From Prostheceraeus crozeri (taxonomy: Eukaryota > Platyhelminthes > Polycladida > Euryleptidae), in NCBI GenBank assembly GCA_907163375.1, contig CAJQUW010014401.1:124001-188000 (forward strand): a stretch of 64,000 bases of DNA, written 5' to 3'. The notes under the pieces were generated by a model that saw only the letters and a list, made by a program, of their open reading frames with translations, was not told where the DNA came from and made no database searches. Below, one piece after another: positions 1 through 12,500 of the stretch. How positions within the stretch are numbered: the first letter of the stretch is position 1; every line of letters begins with the position of its first letter. Made by a program: the position numbers and the translations under genes.

Positions 1-1110
1 AGATTGCTTCAGTTGCCACTTTTAAGATAACATGATCGTGAGAATGTCACACGTAGTGAAAATTCCGAAATCGACAGACAGACAGACCCTTTAGCAAGGG
101 CATCGATTCTTTGGAAAAGCTGATTGTGAAAACTCCTTCCAAGGCTCCGAGAAAATGTGTGGATGATCACAAGGCGCGAGGACTTTCGGTTGTCAAGGTG
201 GTAAATATCGTTGCAGCTTTCGAAGATGATTCCATCAAGAAGGGTTGATTGAACAAGAAGTCGAATTTTCTCTGTTTCCCGAAAGCAATGTACTCAAGGA
301 AGGGTTATCAAACATTTGAAGCATACAGTTTTACAGTAAGCTATTTGAAACCTTAAGTTATTCGTAATGGACTAATTTTATCTTTTGATGATTGAAAGTT
401 TAACATATAGGATTCTATATTGTATCTTCAATATCAGTTTTAGTGATCAGGCAACATTCGCAATTTGAATGTCAACCTCACGAACTCACTTGACCTCACT
501 TGATTGACACGAAACCGAGACAATCACCTTTGACAATTTGTTGTTCTGTGGTCTCATATTACATGTACCTTATGATTGGATAAGTTGCCAGGTAATGGAG
601 GAAGCAGTCAATGTAGAACGGCACAAAGGCATTTTGTTGTACAAAGTATTTCCAGTCAAGACACGGCTATGAAATCGAACACGGATGCACCAATAGGTTG
701 GGACAGGGTGAACTCCAGACATCAAAATTGAATAATCGTTTGATTGATCGGGAAAAGCCGACTCCCTTTTCTCCAAAAAGCATAGACGTTCCACTGTTGA
801 ACTACTGGGTGTGGAGCCAGTCGCGAAATGGTGTTTGATATACACCGTACCTAAAAGACATTTGCATGAATTGAAACGAAAGCTAACATTATTAATTGGA
901 CAACATAAACACAGATTAAGTAAGGAAGGGGTTAATTAATCATCGTGCTTGAAAGCACTTTGTCATGCGCCATGAGCTTTGCATATTCTGTGATATAAGT
1001 TACATGGAACTCGTTTTCAGTGGACTTCGACTTTTGGTTATTTAAACATTGTAAAGACCTATGTAATATTGCATGATAACAACTTGTAAAAATCCGCAAG
1101 AAGATCATGA
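1..1110. other. Intergenic, no recognisable gene
   Basis: AT-rich host DNA. The longest open frame (minus strand, 570-845) has no family features I recognise and is probably chance or an old repeat. No RNA gene or structured repeat was seen here. Confidence 0.5.
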
Positions 1111-1111
1111 A

Positions 1112-1206
1112 CACCCTGTATATATATATATATGCCAGGTATATATATACATAATAGTATACATAGTATACATAGTATACATAAGTATACATATATATAC
1201 TTAGAC
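1112..1206. repeat. TA/TATAC microsatellite
   Basis: Runs of TA followed by repeats of GTATACATA. A CACCCTG word at 1112-1118 abuts the TA run, and an outward-facing CAGGGTG at 1451-1457 abuts the next TA run (1433-1450). Both look like transposon-end words lodged in TA tracts, but no partner ends were identified. Confidence 0.7.
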
Positions 1207-1238
1207 AAGTTACCTGGCAATTGATAAATTTATCAAAT

Positions 1239-1423
1239 CTCAACAGATGTAACCACCACGAGACATGTTTCGGCCTGTTGGGCCTCATCAAGGCCTGTTA
1301 GCCTTGTGGTTAGAGAGTATGCTTGCACGTCCTCTAGCTCCAACATCGCTGGTTCAAACCTACCCACGACTGATGAGGCCCAACAGGCCGAAACATGTCT
1401 CGTAGTGGTTACATCTGTTGGGA
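1239..1423 (+). mobile_element. tRNA-like repeat bracketed by inverted hammerhead arms
   Basis: Two arms of about 50 bp (1239-1290 and 1371-1423) are inverted copies of each other. Between them lies a tRNA-like stretch with a good RNA polymerase III A box (TAGCCTTGTGG, 1299-1309) and B box (GGTTCAAACC, 1351-1360), about 42 bp apart as in tRNA genes. The right arm contains a hammerhead core and the left arm carries the same sequence on the minus strand with one core base changed. A decayed relative lies at 14,758-14,893, so this is a dispersed family. A retrozyme- or SINE-like non-autonomous element, perhaps mobilised by Penelope-like elements, is my inference. Confidence 0.65.
1363..1408 (+). 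ncRNA. Hammerhead ribozyme motif (type I-like)
   Basis: CTGATGA at 1370-1376 is followed by a perfect 4-bp stem II (GGCC 1377-1380 with GGCC 1386-1389, loop CAACA), then GAAA (1390-1393), a minimal stem III (AC/GT around a 2-nt loop) and a GTC cleavage triplet at 1397-1399. Stem I can form between ACGA (1366-1369) and TCGT (1400-1403), with a further CCAC/GTGG pairing beyond an internal loop. All invariant core bases of the hammerhead are present. Penelope-like elements and animal retrozymes are known to carry such short-stem-III hammerheads. Confidence 0.7.
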
Positions 1424-1539
1424 TTTGATAAATATATATATATATATATACAGGGTGATTCAAAAGTCGCTGCATAAAAGAAATGTTTATATCTCGGTAA
1501 GTACGAACGATATCAGCCTGCTTCTTTCTGGTTTGAGTT

Positions 1540-1830
1540 ACTCAGGGTATGCGATATGTTGGACAGACATCCAGAGTGGTATCAAAGCGCATTTCGGAAC
1601 ATATTCGCAACATACGATTGTATCAAAGATATCCTACATCTGTGTCTGCTAATTTTTCTGGAAATTGCAACATTTCCCATTTTTCTTTTACGTTACTAGA
1701 GCACTGTCCAAACCGGAGTGTTTATTCCAAACAAAAGCAAGAGACTGATAAAAGAAAATGCTTGAATTAAGCGTCTTTGTACTTTACATCTTAGTGGTCT
1801 TAACCAAGAATTGAATCCCTGTAAAGATAT
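1540..1830 (+). pseudogene. Penelope-like element, GIY-YIG endonuclease fragment
   Basis: The frame from 1549 contains YVGQTSRVVSKRISEHIRN, matching the GIY-YIG nuclease domain at the C-terminus of Penelope-like retroelements: the YVGQT strand, the catalytic Arg in the R-I-S-E-H region, then an HFSGN-like block and a terminal LE block. After a stop, the remaining C-terminal codons continue in another frame (about 1765-1830, with a TLH-x-GLNQELN-like stretch). No reverse transcriptase domain is upstream, so this is a 5'-truncated, frame-broken copy. The hammerhead-bearing repeat just upstream fits the known link between Penelope elements and hammerheads. Confidence 0.7.
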
Positions 1831-1849
1831 GCACTTGATTTTGCCATAC

Positions 1850-2960
1850 AGTGTGTGTAGTCAGATAGTTCCACAATGACATCTTGTTCTTCCTGAAGAG
1901 TTGGGACCGTCATGGCACGGTGTGAGGACCCTAGGGTTGATCGTCTATATTTATGTACACAAATATATATATTCATTTACACATACACATTATACACATA
2001 CACGAAGAAGACATCTGACCAACTTTATTATAATTTCATGACTTACCGAGAAATAAACATTGAATAAACACATGTATGATGCCATTGGTTAACAAACTGG
2101 ACAAGATTATATATTTTTCATTATGGCTTAAACGCGCTTATCAGATACGTCATTTGTATTTATTTGCTTCTGCAATCTGCTGGTGTGGTTGCTGAGGAAA
2201 CTTATTTCAGTTGATTAAACAGATTTTCATATCATTTGCAAATAACGCAATGTAAATTAATACGAGTGTTCGTGGGGTCATTAATTATATCAAGTGTTGC
2301 AACAATTGCATCGTTTATTGCTGAAGGCGAGAGACATGCTTTACATGAACTTTTTCCTCTGCGTATGTTCTTTGCAACCGTAGAAAGACATGCTTTACAG
2401 TGTCATAGACCGGTTGCTAAGATGGAGAGATATTGCATCATTCAATCATATTCTTTACAGTGCTATTGCTAACAGTCTTCTTCCTTTCAACATTGTTTTT
2501 TATCTTTTTTTCCTTTGCTTTATGCAGTCTTTTCGCCAACTCTCTAGAAAGCACTCGCGGAACTATGTTCGATTTCTGCATCATGAAAAACTTGCTCAGC
2601 ATGGAAAGCTTCCCAAAGAATCTGACTCCATGAGGAACCTGATATCATCATTTATACTATTGGCTCCGACGTACTGCATAAAGCAGTGGTCAAGAGAATA
2701 TATTCAAATTGCAGTGGATTTAAGGGCTGTCACACTGGTGAGCATTTAAAGGCTACCCTAGCCCTAAAAGTCTAATGCATGATCATCATCCTAAATCTGA
2801 AAATTTCTCAATTTTTGTAGTTCGAAGCATAGTTGAATATCGAAGCATTGAATAATCATATTTGAATCTGCTTTGATTGAAGTCAATACAGCATGCTGTT
2901 CAATGAAAGGATCGGATCAGATTTAATGCTGTGCCATGCCTCTCGAACTTTTTCTTGTAG
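1850..2960. other. No gene recognised
   Basis: Several 60-120 codon frames (2236-2749) overlap one another on the plus strand, but none shows domain features. Nothing else was seen. Confidence 0.4.
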
Positions 2961-2967
2961 AACGAGA

Positions 2968-3466
2968 GATACTGACACTTTCTTCCTAAATTCGAGCACA
3001 AAAGGCTCAATAGCATGGATTTGTAGATCTTGAAGCACTGAATACAAAAATCATAGTCTTAAGTGTCGCAGCCAGTCGTTTTCGGTTATAGGTAAGGTTA
3101 AAGGATTCCCATTGGAATCCAATTGTAAAATTCAAGAAATATCCATGGATTGTGAAACACTTGTCAATTTTCGTACATTTTCTTTTGCAGAAAAGAAACC
3201 ATTTATCAGGATGCCATGAAATGTGAAACATGATTGAGTTCAGAACATCAACTTCGATGTAAAAGTTGAAGTGAGTCACACGATTCAGTATTTGATATTT
3301 GAGAGCCTCTACAAAATGAGTAAAATCGCCAAAATTAAGTCAAAACATGAAATTTACTCATTTTGTAGAGGCTCTCAAATAATTTTGTATTCAGTGCTTC
3401 AAGATCTACAAATCCATGCTATTGAGCCTTTTGTGCTCGAATTTAGGAAGAAAGTGTCAGTAGCTC
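2968..3466. repeat. Nested palindrome (two concentric inverted repeats)
   Basis: Outer arms of about 85 bp (2968-3051 and 3384-3466) are inverted copies. Inside them a second, perfect 28-bp inverted pair (3297-3324 and 3353-3380) encloses a short spacer. The whole unit is about 500 bp and has no coding potential I trust. It looks like a foldback or MITE-type element, or a locus able to produce hairpin RNA. Confidence 0.7.
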
Positions 3467-3469
3467 CCG

Positions 3470-6400
3470 GAGTATTGACACACAAATCTGCTGCTACTTT
3501 GATTTCTTGCTTCAATATCTGACAGTCTCACCAAGACATGAATTAGCTGATTCAAAATTTGTCATTCATCGTAATAATTGCATAATAATACCTGCGGATG
3601 GTCGTAGGGCTCATGCTCCTAGTGACAGCATGAGTGCAGTACTCAGTCAAGGGTGTAGTGGCGTTCTTAAATGCATTTGCTCCATGCACCGCCGCTGAGT
3701 TGCCTAGGCTATACAAAGGTGGAAAATATCCTATTTTCCTAGACTAACTGTCTCAACAGCGAAATTCTATGAAGCACATGCATACGGTAATGGTTTGGGG
3801 CATCATGACAATTCAAAGTGCTGGAAAAAATGCGAATGCTCGATTTGGAAAAGGCAGCATCTCAACGTCTTTCCTGCCGGATCAAGCGGGTCACGGATCA
3901 ATAGGCTGATAAGTTCATACTGTGTTGAAAATATTATAACTAAATCTTGGAAGGTACAGGCACATCTCCAGCTCACGCATTAAAGGTTTAATCGTGCACA
4001 ACCTTCGTAAAACCTTGCTTTCGACTTTACATGTCCTAGATATCAACTTTCTGTAAGGCTTATCACAGTTGGTGTGCAGCGCGTGGCCCGTCGCCACATT
4101 ATGGGTGGCCCACATTTTTCTAAAGTGGTAGTGAATTAGTGATGTAAAATTGGCCTACTCCAATTTCAACCCTTAAAAAGTGCCTCTGTGGATTAATTAT
4201 TTTCTTTATAATTTGCAAAAACAATTAAAATCAATTAATGCATTCATCCTCATCGGCATCAGATACAGTAAAATAAAACGTTCAAAGGAACATCAATAAT
4301 TATGTTTGATTAAAAATCGACGGGTACCCAATGCGGTAGACTGCTCTGTCATTATGTCCCTGTGCAACTACAAAAACATTTGACCCACTTTACATCAAAT
4401 GATGTGATATAGTTTCATGTTCCAATTTCAGAAATATGCTCATTTGAACATGTGTTAAAAGGTGTGTGGGCTAAAGGATTTCGACAGTTTTCTGATGCAG
4501 ACTTACTGTTAACCGATGCTTAACCTGTGCGGATGGATGTTAACCGTGATTATTAGAAGCCAGATGCACGTTGTCACTTTGCTTCCTAGGCCTATCATGC
4601 ACATGCTTTTTGTTTTTTATTCTCTTCTACTCTTCTTTATCTCGATAGAAGATTCGACTGAAGGCCCTTCTTGCACTATATTTAAGCACAGGCATGCAAT
4701 ACCAGTTCAGTCAAGTTCCTGAGATCATTGGTGCTAAAACATCTGCATTGACTTATAGAGAAAAAATCTTCATCTTGTAGAGAAAACAGTCCCTTGAGGA
4801 CATATAAAAAATATAAGAAATCTAGGAACATCCTGAACTTTCCAGTTGAAGTCGTGAGTCTTTTTGAAAGATAATGACCGTCATTGGGCCTCAGCAATGC
4901 TCTCTTGTTTGAGCAGTATACTCTCTTGGAATATGCATAGAAATTCAAGCATCTACATGTATATCAAAAACACGTTTACATACTTATCTACGGATAACCT
5001 GGAATGTGCATTAGAAGATGTAAATTGATGCAGATCTGTCCATAGTAGGGGATTAATCTTGATGCATTTCTATCGGCATGACTCGCATACATAACGTAGA
5101 ATGATTGTATTATAAGTCAGACTCTTTTTCTGCGAGAGTAAGCTGAGGCAGACACAGATTTATAAAAGTATGGTCTATTCCAAAAATCTTCCGGATGATA
5201 GCTACTAGCCCTTTTAGTCTCGACAAACGACTGAGTCTCTCACGTCCAAATGAGGCTGCGTGTCCTCTCAGCACTTTCATATGGCTTGCAGTGAATCATG
5301 TGGCCTAGTTGAGTTGATAGACACCATGCCTTGATATCCAAATGAGACTTGCTTTCTATGAATGTACTGCATACTTGGCACCATGTCGACTATAATGTAG
5401 TTCAACCGGAAAGCATATGAACCCCGAAATCCGAAACGTATGAGAGTACATGACTGTGTAACATTGTGTATATATATATGCATTTTGTGGTTTTATTTAT
5501 CTGACTTTGTGATTCATCTCCAGATTTTATTTGGGCATTTGTGATATTTTCATGCGACAATAAAACCCTCTGAATTTGAAGAGAGAGAGAGAGAGTGTGT
5601 GTGTGCGTGTGTGTGTGAATGTGAAAAGGCAGGTGAGTGAGTGAGCGAGGGTGAGGCTTCAGTAGCAAATAACAAACACATCCGTTTGACTTTATTACTT
5701 CAAAGCTTATAATTTGAAATATTTTGATGATTAAGACAGATTTCAACTTTCACGAATGTGTCCAAATAAGCGAGATCGGTCAAAAATGTCATTTTCGAAG
5801 CACATGATTGATTTTTCGCATCAGAGTGAGTTCAAATAATGTTCCAATGCCTCCAGATGTTTAAATTCAGGTATGCAAACTCCCAATATTAACTTCTATC
5901 AAGAATTCAATATTAACAAGATGCTAGCTATGTTTGAATGCAAATATTCAGAAAATTTTCCTCATTCTAATTCGACATCTGCTGTTTCTTTAGTTTCAAG
6001 ATATCAAAAAATTGTAAATGAGAACTATTTCATTCTTGAATTTCTAAACGAAGCTATCTTGCAGTAATATCATATGTCTATCATTGTAGGCTTTTGTGGC
6101 AGGTGGGAGTTCAGTCAGTTTCTCTCTGAGACTGAGCTGTAAGAAAAATGAAATTAAATTGCATTCTTTTCATGAGATTTGATGCAGCTCATTCAAATAG
6201 ACAATTAAGAAACTGGTACAATGTGACATAAGGAATTTCATCAGAATTTGTCTTTAATCCATGCGTGAGCTGTTGTTTTAAGATTTTCAATAGATGGAAA
6301 GAAATTTAAAAAGCACCAATTTCGTTTTGAAACAATAATAATGTTTCAGGGCATTTAGCCTCAAATTGATTTATGACACAGATATAATAATGAGAAGAAA

Positions 6401-6756
6401 TTCGCAGGAATTCTTTCCACAATCTGTAGCAATCGAAACATGCTAAAATATGCCCTTAGGATGAAAGTTGCACTAGGGATTGCGATCACAGGACTAATTA
6501 AGCACTTTTTTGCATTTTTTAACTTGTTTGCGAAGGGAAACTCAGTGCGTTTTTCAATAGTATCGATATCCTGCAATATTTTCTAGCTATTACCATTAAC
6601 GGATCCATGATTGACTTCCGATGATATGCAATATTAAAGTTAGAACCAGCGGACATGCACACTGAAAAAATACCATGCCATTGCGCAGAATGTCAAATGA
6701 GCAGCGGCTTGCAATGGATTGTACAATTAGTACCTTCGATTATACAGTATAATATG

Positions 6757-6790
<34 letters not shown>

Positions 6791-7430
6791 TATACAGTAT
6801 ATACATCAAATTCCTTTTCAAAATTTTATCAGCAGTATAATGACGCTGATAATGGAATAATAGAAAGCTGATATTGCAGTTACATTGGGAGAGCGGTGAA
6901 TTACCGTTTCTTACGGTATACTTTATGCGATATCTGATGACAATTGGTAGAGACAAAAATGAATTCAGTTATTTGGTGTCACAGTGCAATAAACGGAGAA
7001 CCAAATAATACAGTACTAAGTAATGCACAATCCTACCCTCTCCTATATTGAAAATATATAAAGAAAGTTGAACATCAACTGCTAAATACACACCAGATTT
7101 CATGACATACTTCGGACTTAAGAAAAGATATACTCTGCTCTAGGTACACAATGAAAGCAAATAAAATTCTGCCTAAAACAAATCCAATAGCCGAAGAACA
7201 AATCTGAACGTATGATATCCTAACTACTGAAGTATTGAAGTATGCCGATCTTCAAGATTTTAAAATCGAAGCCAGAGGTAGTGTTATCAAGGGTCTAGAA
7301 ACACGGCATCATAGCCGAAAAAGGAATTTATTAAAGCAAAATTAAATTGTGCAGTCACGACACACAGCCAAAAAACAAATCAAATAATGCAATTAATGCT
7401 AAGTCTATTAAGACAATTCATGTCCAAACT
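3470..7430. other. No gene recognised; microsatellites
   Basis: AT-rich host DNA with only short frames. There is a GA/GT microsatellite at about 5580-5640 and a TA run at about 6755-6785 beside a palindromic TATAC segment. No conserved domain was seen. Confidence 0.4.
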
Positions 7431-7436
7431 ATCAGG

Positions 7437-7666
7437 AAGCGAAAATGTTGGCCTCGATGTGATACAAAGTATATTTATTAGAGTAAACTGTGACGGGCCT
7501 TCGGCGTCCTGTGCCTTCTGAGGTCGTGTAGCGTTGTTATCTATGTTATCGGTGGTGGAACGCTATACTATCGACCTCAGAAGGCGCAGGACGCCGAAGG
7601 CCTGTCACACTTTGCTTTAAGAAATATATTTTATATCACTTCGAAGCCAACATTTTCTTTCTCCAG
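7437..7666. repeat. Foldback repeat, about 110-bp arms
   Basis: The segments 7437-7545 and 7556-7666 are diverged inverted copies. The inner part, around GGCCTTCGGCGTCCTG and its complement, is nearly perfect. The two arms are almost contiguous, so the transcript would fold into one long hairpin. No coding content. A MITE-like foldback is the likely nature. It sits about 120 bp from the mariner element but is not part of it. Confidence 0.7.
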
Positions 7667-7784
7667 GAGTTTGTACATGAATTGTCTTAATGAAAACGGA
7701 AAATTATCCCGCTGCCTGGTCAATTATGCGAAAATCTATCAATTATTCATACATGTACGTGTATGTGAACTAAATACATGTATA

Positions 7785-9520
7785 CATGGTGGCGTACGTA
7801 AACCGCCGGATTTTAAACTTTTGTTACTCCTCAAATATTCATCCGATCGTCATGAAATTTCGACTCATACTAGTTTGGAGTATAGGATTTATGATGACTA
7901 TACCTGTTGCACTGAGCATTGTCAGAAAATTCTGATTCTATTGACCGAATGACATGTAGTAAAATTGACATACCAACAATGCATCTTAACATGTAAAATT
8001 TAGTGATAAACTTTTCCCTTTATTTCCCCCACGTCTTTATCAATAATGACCAAAACGAATTAAGGTAAATGTCATAGAAAACATTTATTAAATGAAAAAC
8101 ATAAGAAAAAAGTGTTAGTAGTCATCGAACTTCAACGTGTCCTCCTCCATTCGCGAGGACGGATTCGAGTCGCTTTTGGTAGGCCAGAGCAGTTTCTCGA
8201 CACATCTCAGTTGTCACTTCTTGAAATGCTTGTATGATGCGGTCCTTCAGGTCTTGCATGAATGTTGGCCGTGTATGGTAAACCTTGGACTTGGCAAAAC
8301 CCCACAAGAAGAAATCGCAAGGCGTCAGGTCAGGTGAACGCAGTGGTCAGGGCATGTTAGGAGATCCACGTCCCATCCATCTGTTAGGCATCTTCTTGTT
8401 CAACCACTCACGCGCAGGAGGTCCCCAGTGTGGAGGTGCACCATCCTACATGAATATGATGCTCCTGCCTCTTCTGTCCGACTGCACCGCTGGCCAAAAT
8501 TCCTGTAGCATCTTGAGATACCGATCCTTGTTGACGGAGGTGTCGAAGAAGAACGGTCCGTAGATACCTGATTGGCTGATTGCCGCCCAGACGGTGGTGC
8601 GTGGCGAGTGCATAGACTCTTGCTTGATCCAGTGAGGGTTCTGATTGGCCCAATAACAAAAATTGTGGCGATTCACACCACCATCCAGATGGAAGTGAGC
8701 TTCATCGGACCAGGTTAGTTCCACTAAATGGCTCGGGTTGGCTTGGATGCGCTGTAGCTCCTGTCGTGCGAACTCCAATCGGTTTTCCAGATCTTCTTCG
8801 TGCAATTGGTGCACCACCTGTGCCTTGCACGGATGCCATCCATAGTCATGGAGGATGTGCTGGATAGTGCGACGACTCACTTGAAGGGCATTAGATGCAC
8901 GACGGGTAGATGTGTTTGGGTCCTCCTCGAAGTGCTGCACAACTCGTTCCACATTCTGCTCCGTTCGTTCAGAAGATGACCGGTCCCGCTTGACAGTCAC
9001 CACACTACCACTGGTCAACAGGTTTGTATGCCACCGCTTTATGGTACGGGCATCCGTGCTCTCGCGTTCTTGCCATACTCTGAACGATAAAGCCTTTGTA
9101 CCTCCACTGGACTCTTGAGCCATTCGTACCAAGCCGCACATTTTGCTCGTTCTGCAATCGAATAATCATCCATTCTTCTATGTTCGATTCTTTTCAGATA
9201 GTGATTTAATCGTCGAATGGTATTTTATATGACATGGAAGTAACTGAACAATATTCACTTCAAGACTGCGCACAATTCGTTGTGCAGAATACGATTCATG
9301 CTAAGTTAATTAACTTGATCTAGATTTTCGATGTCAACAAAATGAGTACATGTCATTCGGTCAATAGAATCAGAATTTTCTGACAATTCTCAGTACAACA
9401 GGTATAATCATCATAGAACCTATACTCCAAGCTAGTTTGAGTCGATATTTCATGACGATCGGATGAATATTTGAGGAGTAATAAAAGTTTAAAATCCGGC
9501 GGTTTACGTGCGCCACCCTG
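7785..9520 (-). mobile_element. Tc1/mariner-superfamily transposon with long TIRs
   Basis: Inverted repeats of about 170 bp (7785-7956 and 9348-9520) begin CA(T/G)GGTGGCG and are flanked by a TA dinucleotide on both sides (7783-7784 and 9521-9522), the target duplication of this superfamily. The element is 1,736 bp and encodes one minus-strand transposase that is now broken. The two TIRs differ by scattered substitutions, so the insertion is not very recent. Confidence 0.88.
8122..9141 (-). pseudogene. Mariner-type transposase with two stop codons
   Basis: One frame of 340 codons runs through the element. The N-terminal half (about residues 1-120) holds two helix-turn-helix-like segments. 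The catalytic part shows LTWSDEAHFHLDGGV (first Asp), DGAPPHW (second Asp) and SPDLTPCDFFLWGF (third acidic position). Two in-frame stops interrupt it: TAG at 8446-8448 just before DGAPPHW and TGA at 8347-8349 just before the last motif. Both look like single C-to-T or G-to-A transitions from sense codons. The frame is otherwise intact to its C-terminus at 8122, so inactivation came from point changes, not truncation. Confidence 0.85.
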
Positions 9521-9524
9521 TATA

Positions 9525-12500
9525 ACAAAATACCGAACTAGCAAGAAATGCAATAAAGGCTGACTTAACAGTAGAACGAACTAATCAAATGTGTCCAATT
9601 CATCATATGAAGCCATAAACTTATGCAAAGTACTAAAGAACACATTGAAATAGATCTAAAGCATTAAACAACTCCCAAAATTTCAATTACATGTCGACTA
9701 TATGATGTGAAATGTAAGTATCAAAATTGCAAGCTTTAATTCCGAAGATGCCATTTTGTTGCATGAAGTTTGCTCTTTAAGAAATTCCAATAGTTTGTGG
9801 ATACACATGGGTGCAGTTCACCTTCACTTTTGCGCCATATGTTTGAATATCAACTGCAAATACCAATATTTTCAAAGTACTTTTAAGTGTGACGATATTC
9901 AGAATTGAAGCTATACTTCATAGCATTCCATCTCGATGACTTTGTCAAAAAGTGCAAGCCGAGTTGTTTTCGATGTGTAGAAGAAGTAACAGCTGCACTC
10001 GAAATAGGAAATCAGACTGAAATATGCGGTTAGCGTAATTGACTCTGATGCATTTTATGAGTTCTCATATCCACAAATTATCGTTGTGCAAACCTTAAGT
10101 CAATACAGGAATCGAATGAAATAATTTTCTGTACCAATGTTATTGTAGTACATTCGGATTTGTACTGAAACTATTTGAAATAAATGTTTGTGAACTTTCG
10201 TAAATGCATTTGAAATGTCGTAACCAATTTTAAATGTTGTTTATTATTAGAGGCATATTTATATAGTATCAATGGCGATTTTTTGTAGGAAAACTCCAAG
10301 TGAAAACAAACAAAACTTTCGAACAATTCAAAGTAAGAAGTTATTTCCATCCACTGCATGACTATCTGCTACGTAAATTCAAATGATATTCAGGATGATG
10401 AAAACATTCCTCCGAAAAATTAGTTATAACTCCTTGGTGAATAAGGATTGGGAAAGTATGCCATTTTCAATCAAATGTGCTGTCATCTCATGTCACCCTG
10501 GTTCAATTATGCTCCGTATCTTGGGATATTAAATAGCTCGGAATGGAGTTTTACATATTTTTGCCTTCTTCGTTGACTTTTGCACTGATTGCATTCGATC
10601 ATGCGCTACTCTGAGAACACAGAGAAAAGACTGAGGGAGGGAGAAAGAGAGATAAATTAACTTCGCGAAGAAGGGACAATGCGTAAGAATGCTGTTTATA
10701 TGATATGTAAGGGAAAAGATTTGAATACAAAAAATGGTTGCTTGTCATCAATAATATTTACTTGAGCAGCAATTACCTTTATTGGATCGTCGATCATGGA
10801 TAATATTCACCAGTCATTCTAAAACTGCGATCAGCGGGTCAGGTATGACCCTAAAATGTTTTTCGACACTGAATGTTAAATGTGTAAGATTACAAACTGT
10901 TGTGCTTTCATTATCTCAATTTGATGAAATCTTGTACATAATTAAACCAAGCAGGCATGCAGGAACGATTTCATGGAAGGGACAGGGGTGACTTAAAGTT
11001 TAGATGTCACAAAACACGTTTTATGCGGGTAATGGAGGCATACTACTCATGGCACACTACACTCGCGGAAAATATGTTCGTCTTGGATGAAACTGATCTT
11101 TCCATAATGGTATGATGAAAGACAACAGAAAATGAAGAATGAAATGACAGAAGAAAGGAAAGAAAGAGGACAACTAAGTCAAAACATTTGTCGATCGCCA
11201 TAGGAGTACATAAATGCAACTTAATTTGCATTACTGACATGAAAAAAACTGAAGATGGTGCGTATATAAATATATCGATCATGATGGTATTTAAAAAGAG
11301 AGGAGTAGTTATGCATGTACATAGAAATAATTATAATAATGCATTCACGAATCAATGCGGACGCCCACTGACCGTCGGTTGGATAGTTCAACGACGTTTG
11401 GAGTCCTTCAGGGATCTCAAGCTGTTAAATGCTATAATGTAGGTCTCTGGTCTCACATATCTTATGGAATCGACTACGTTTTAGATTTATAGACAAAGGA
11501 ATCGGATTTATTTATTCCCTATAGAACAAAAGCGATGCATTTATCGGAGTGCGTCACTGCATTGTCATAACATTACTTATCACACTTCACACCGCCGTCT
11601 CCATTGTCACCACAGCTCGTGTTGGCTTGGTCGATGAGCTTTGCCATTCTCTCCGACATTGCTGTCAGTCTTGCTAATGTCTATCATCCTCCGCGACTGC
11701 GCTTTGAGTCCTGCCAACTTTTACCCACTTCACCGACTCCGCTTTGCCTCTTGTGCATATTTTATTGATCCAAATGCATTTGCGCCAAAGCAGTTCTTTG
11801 TGAATAACTCTGATACGCTTGTGAGTCATTGCTATATTGATGTTTCATCACATTTGTACTTGGTAAGAATTTTAGTACTTCTGTGAATTTAAGTTCGATA
11901 ATTTTAGTACTCTTTCATTCAGTACTCATATTGGAACTTAATTAGGACTTCATGATCAAAAAGTACTTCTTGATCAATCAAAAATCACCTTCTTCTTCAC
12001 AGAAAATATTCTAAACATTCTTAAGCATACTTTTCAATTCATGCTTCATTTGTTAGTTCATCAAATGGCATATGTTTGATGAAAAAAATCAGAGTCAAAC
12101 AGTTCTTGAATATATCTTCACTTATGTTCAATACAAATGACCTTTAGGCGTATAGACTCTTCCCAATTCTAAAAGCATGGTATTGTTATTCTCTCGTGAA
12201 TGGGGAATGCGTTTGATTATTATTCAAAAGATAAATTGCGTTTGCATATTTCCATGTGGGAATGTGGTTGCATTTTTAGTGAAAACGTCAACATTGTGCA
12301 AATACATACTTTCGATTCAACTTTTATTTTCAAAAAATGTAGCATCAAAATCGCTATGTAGATGTGTAGGTCAAAGGATTCCGTGTCCGACTATAACCAG
12401 GCGTTGAAGTCGACGCGGAGGGTGCTGAAAGTTATTTGAAAGTTTGCATTTGTATACTACTAGACGCTCAATTTGTCGAGAATGTCATATACAACTTAGC

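Noticed and set aside
932..1291. 119-codon frame with YIYIYVYY repeats
   Set aside because: It is a translation of TA/TATAC microsatellite.
1299..1370. A true tRNA gene
   Set aside because: A and B boxes are present, but the cloverleaf arms do not close convincingly and the unit is a dispersed repeat.
8137..9118. Plus-strand frames across the mariner element
   Set aside because: Antisense to the transposase, which carries the catalytic motifs on the minus strand.
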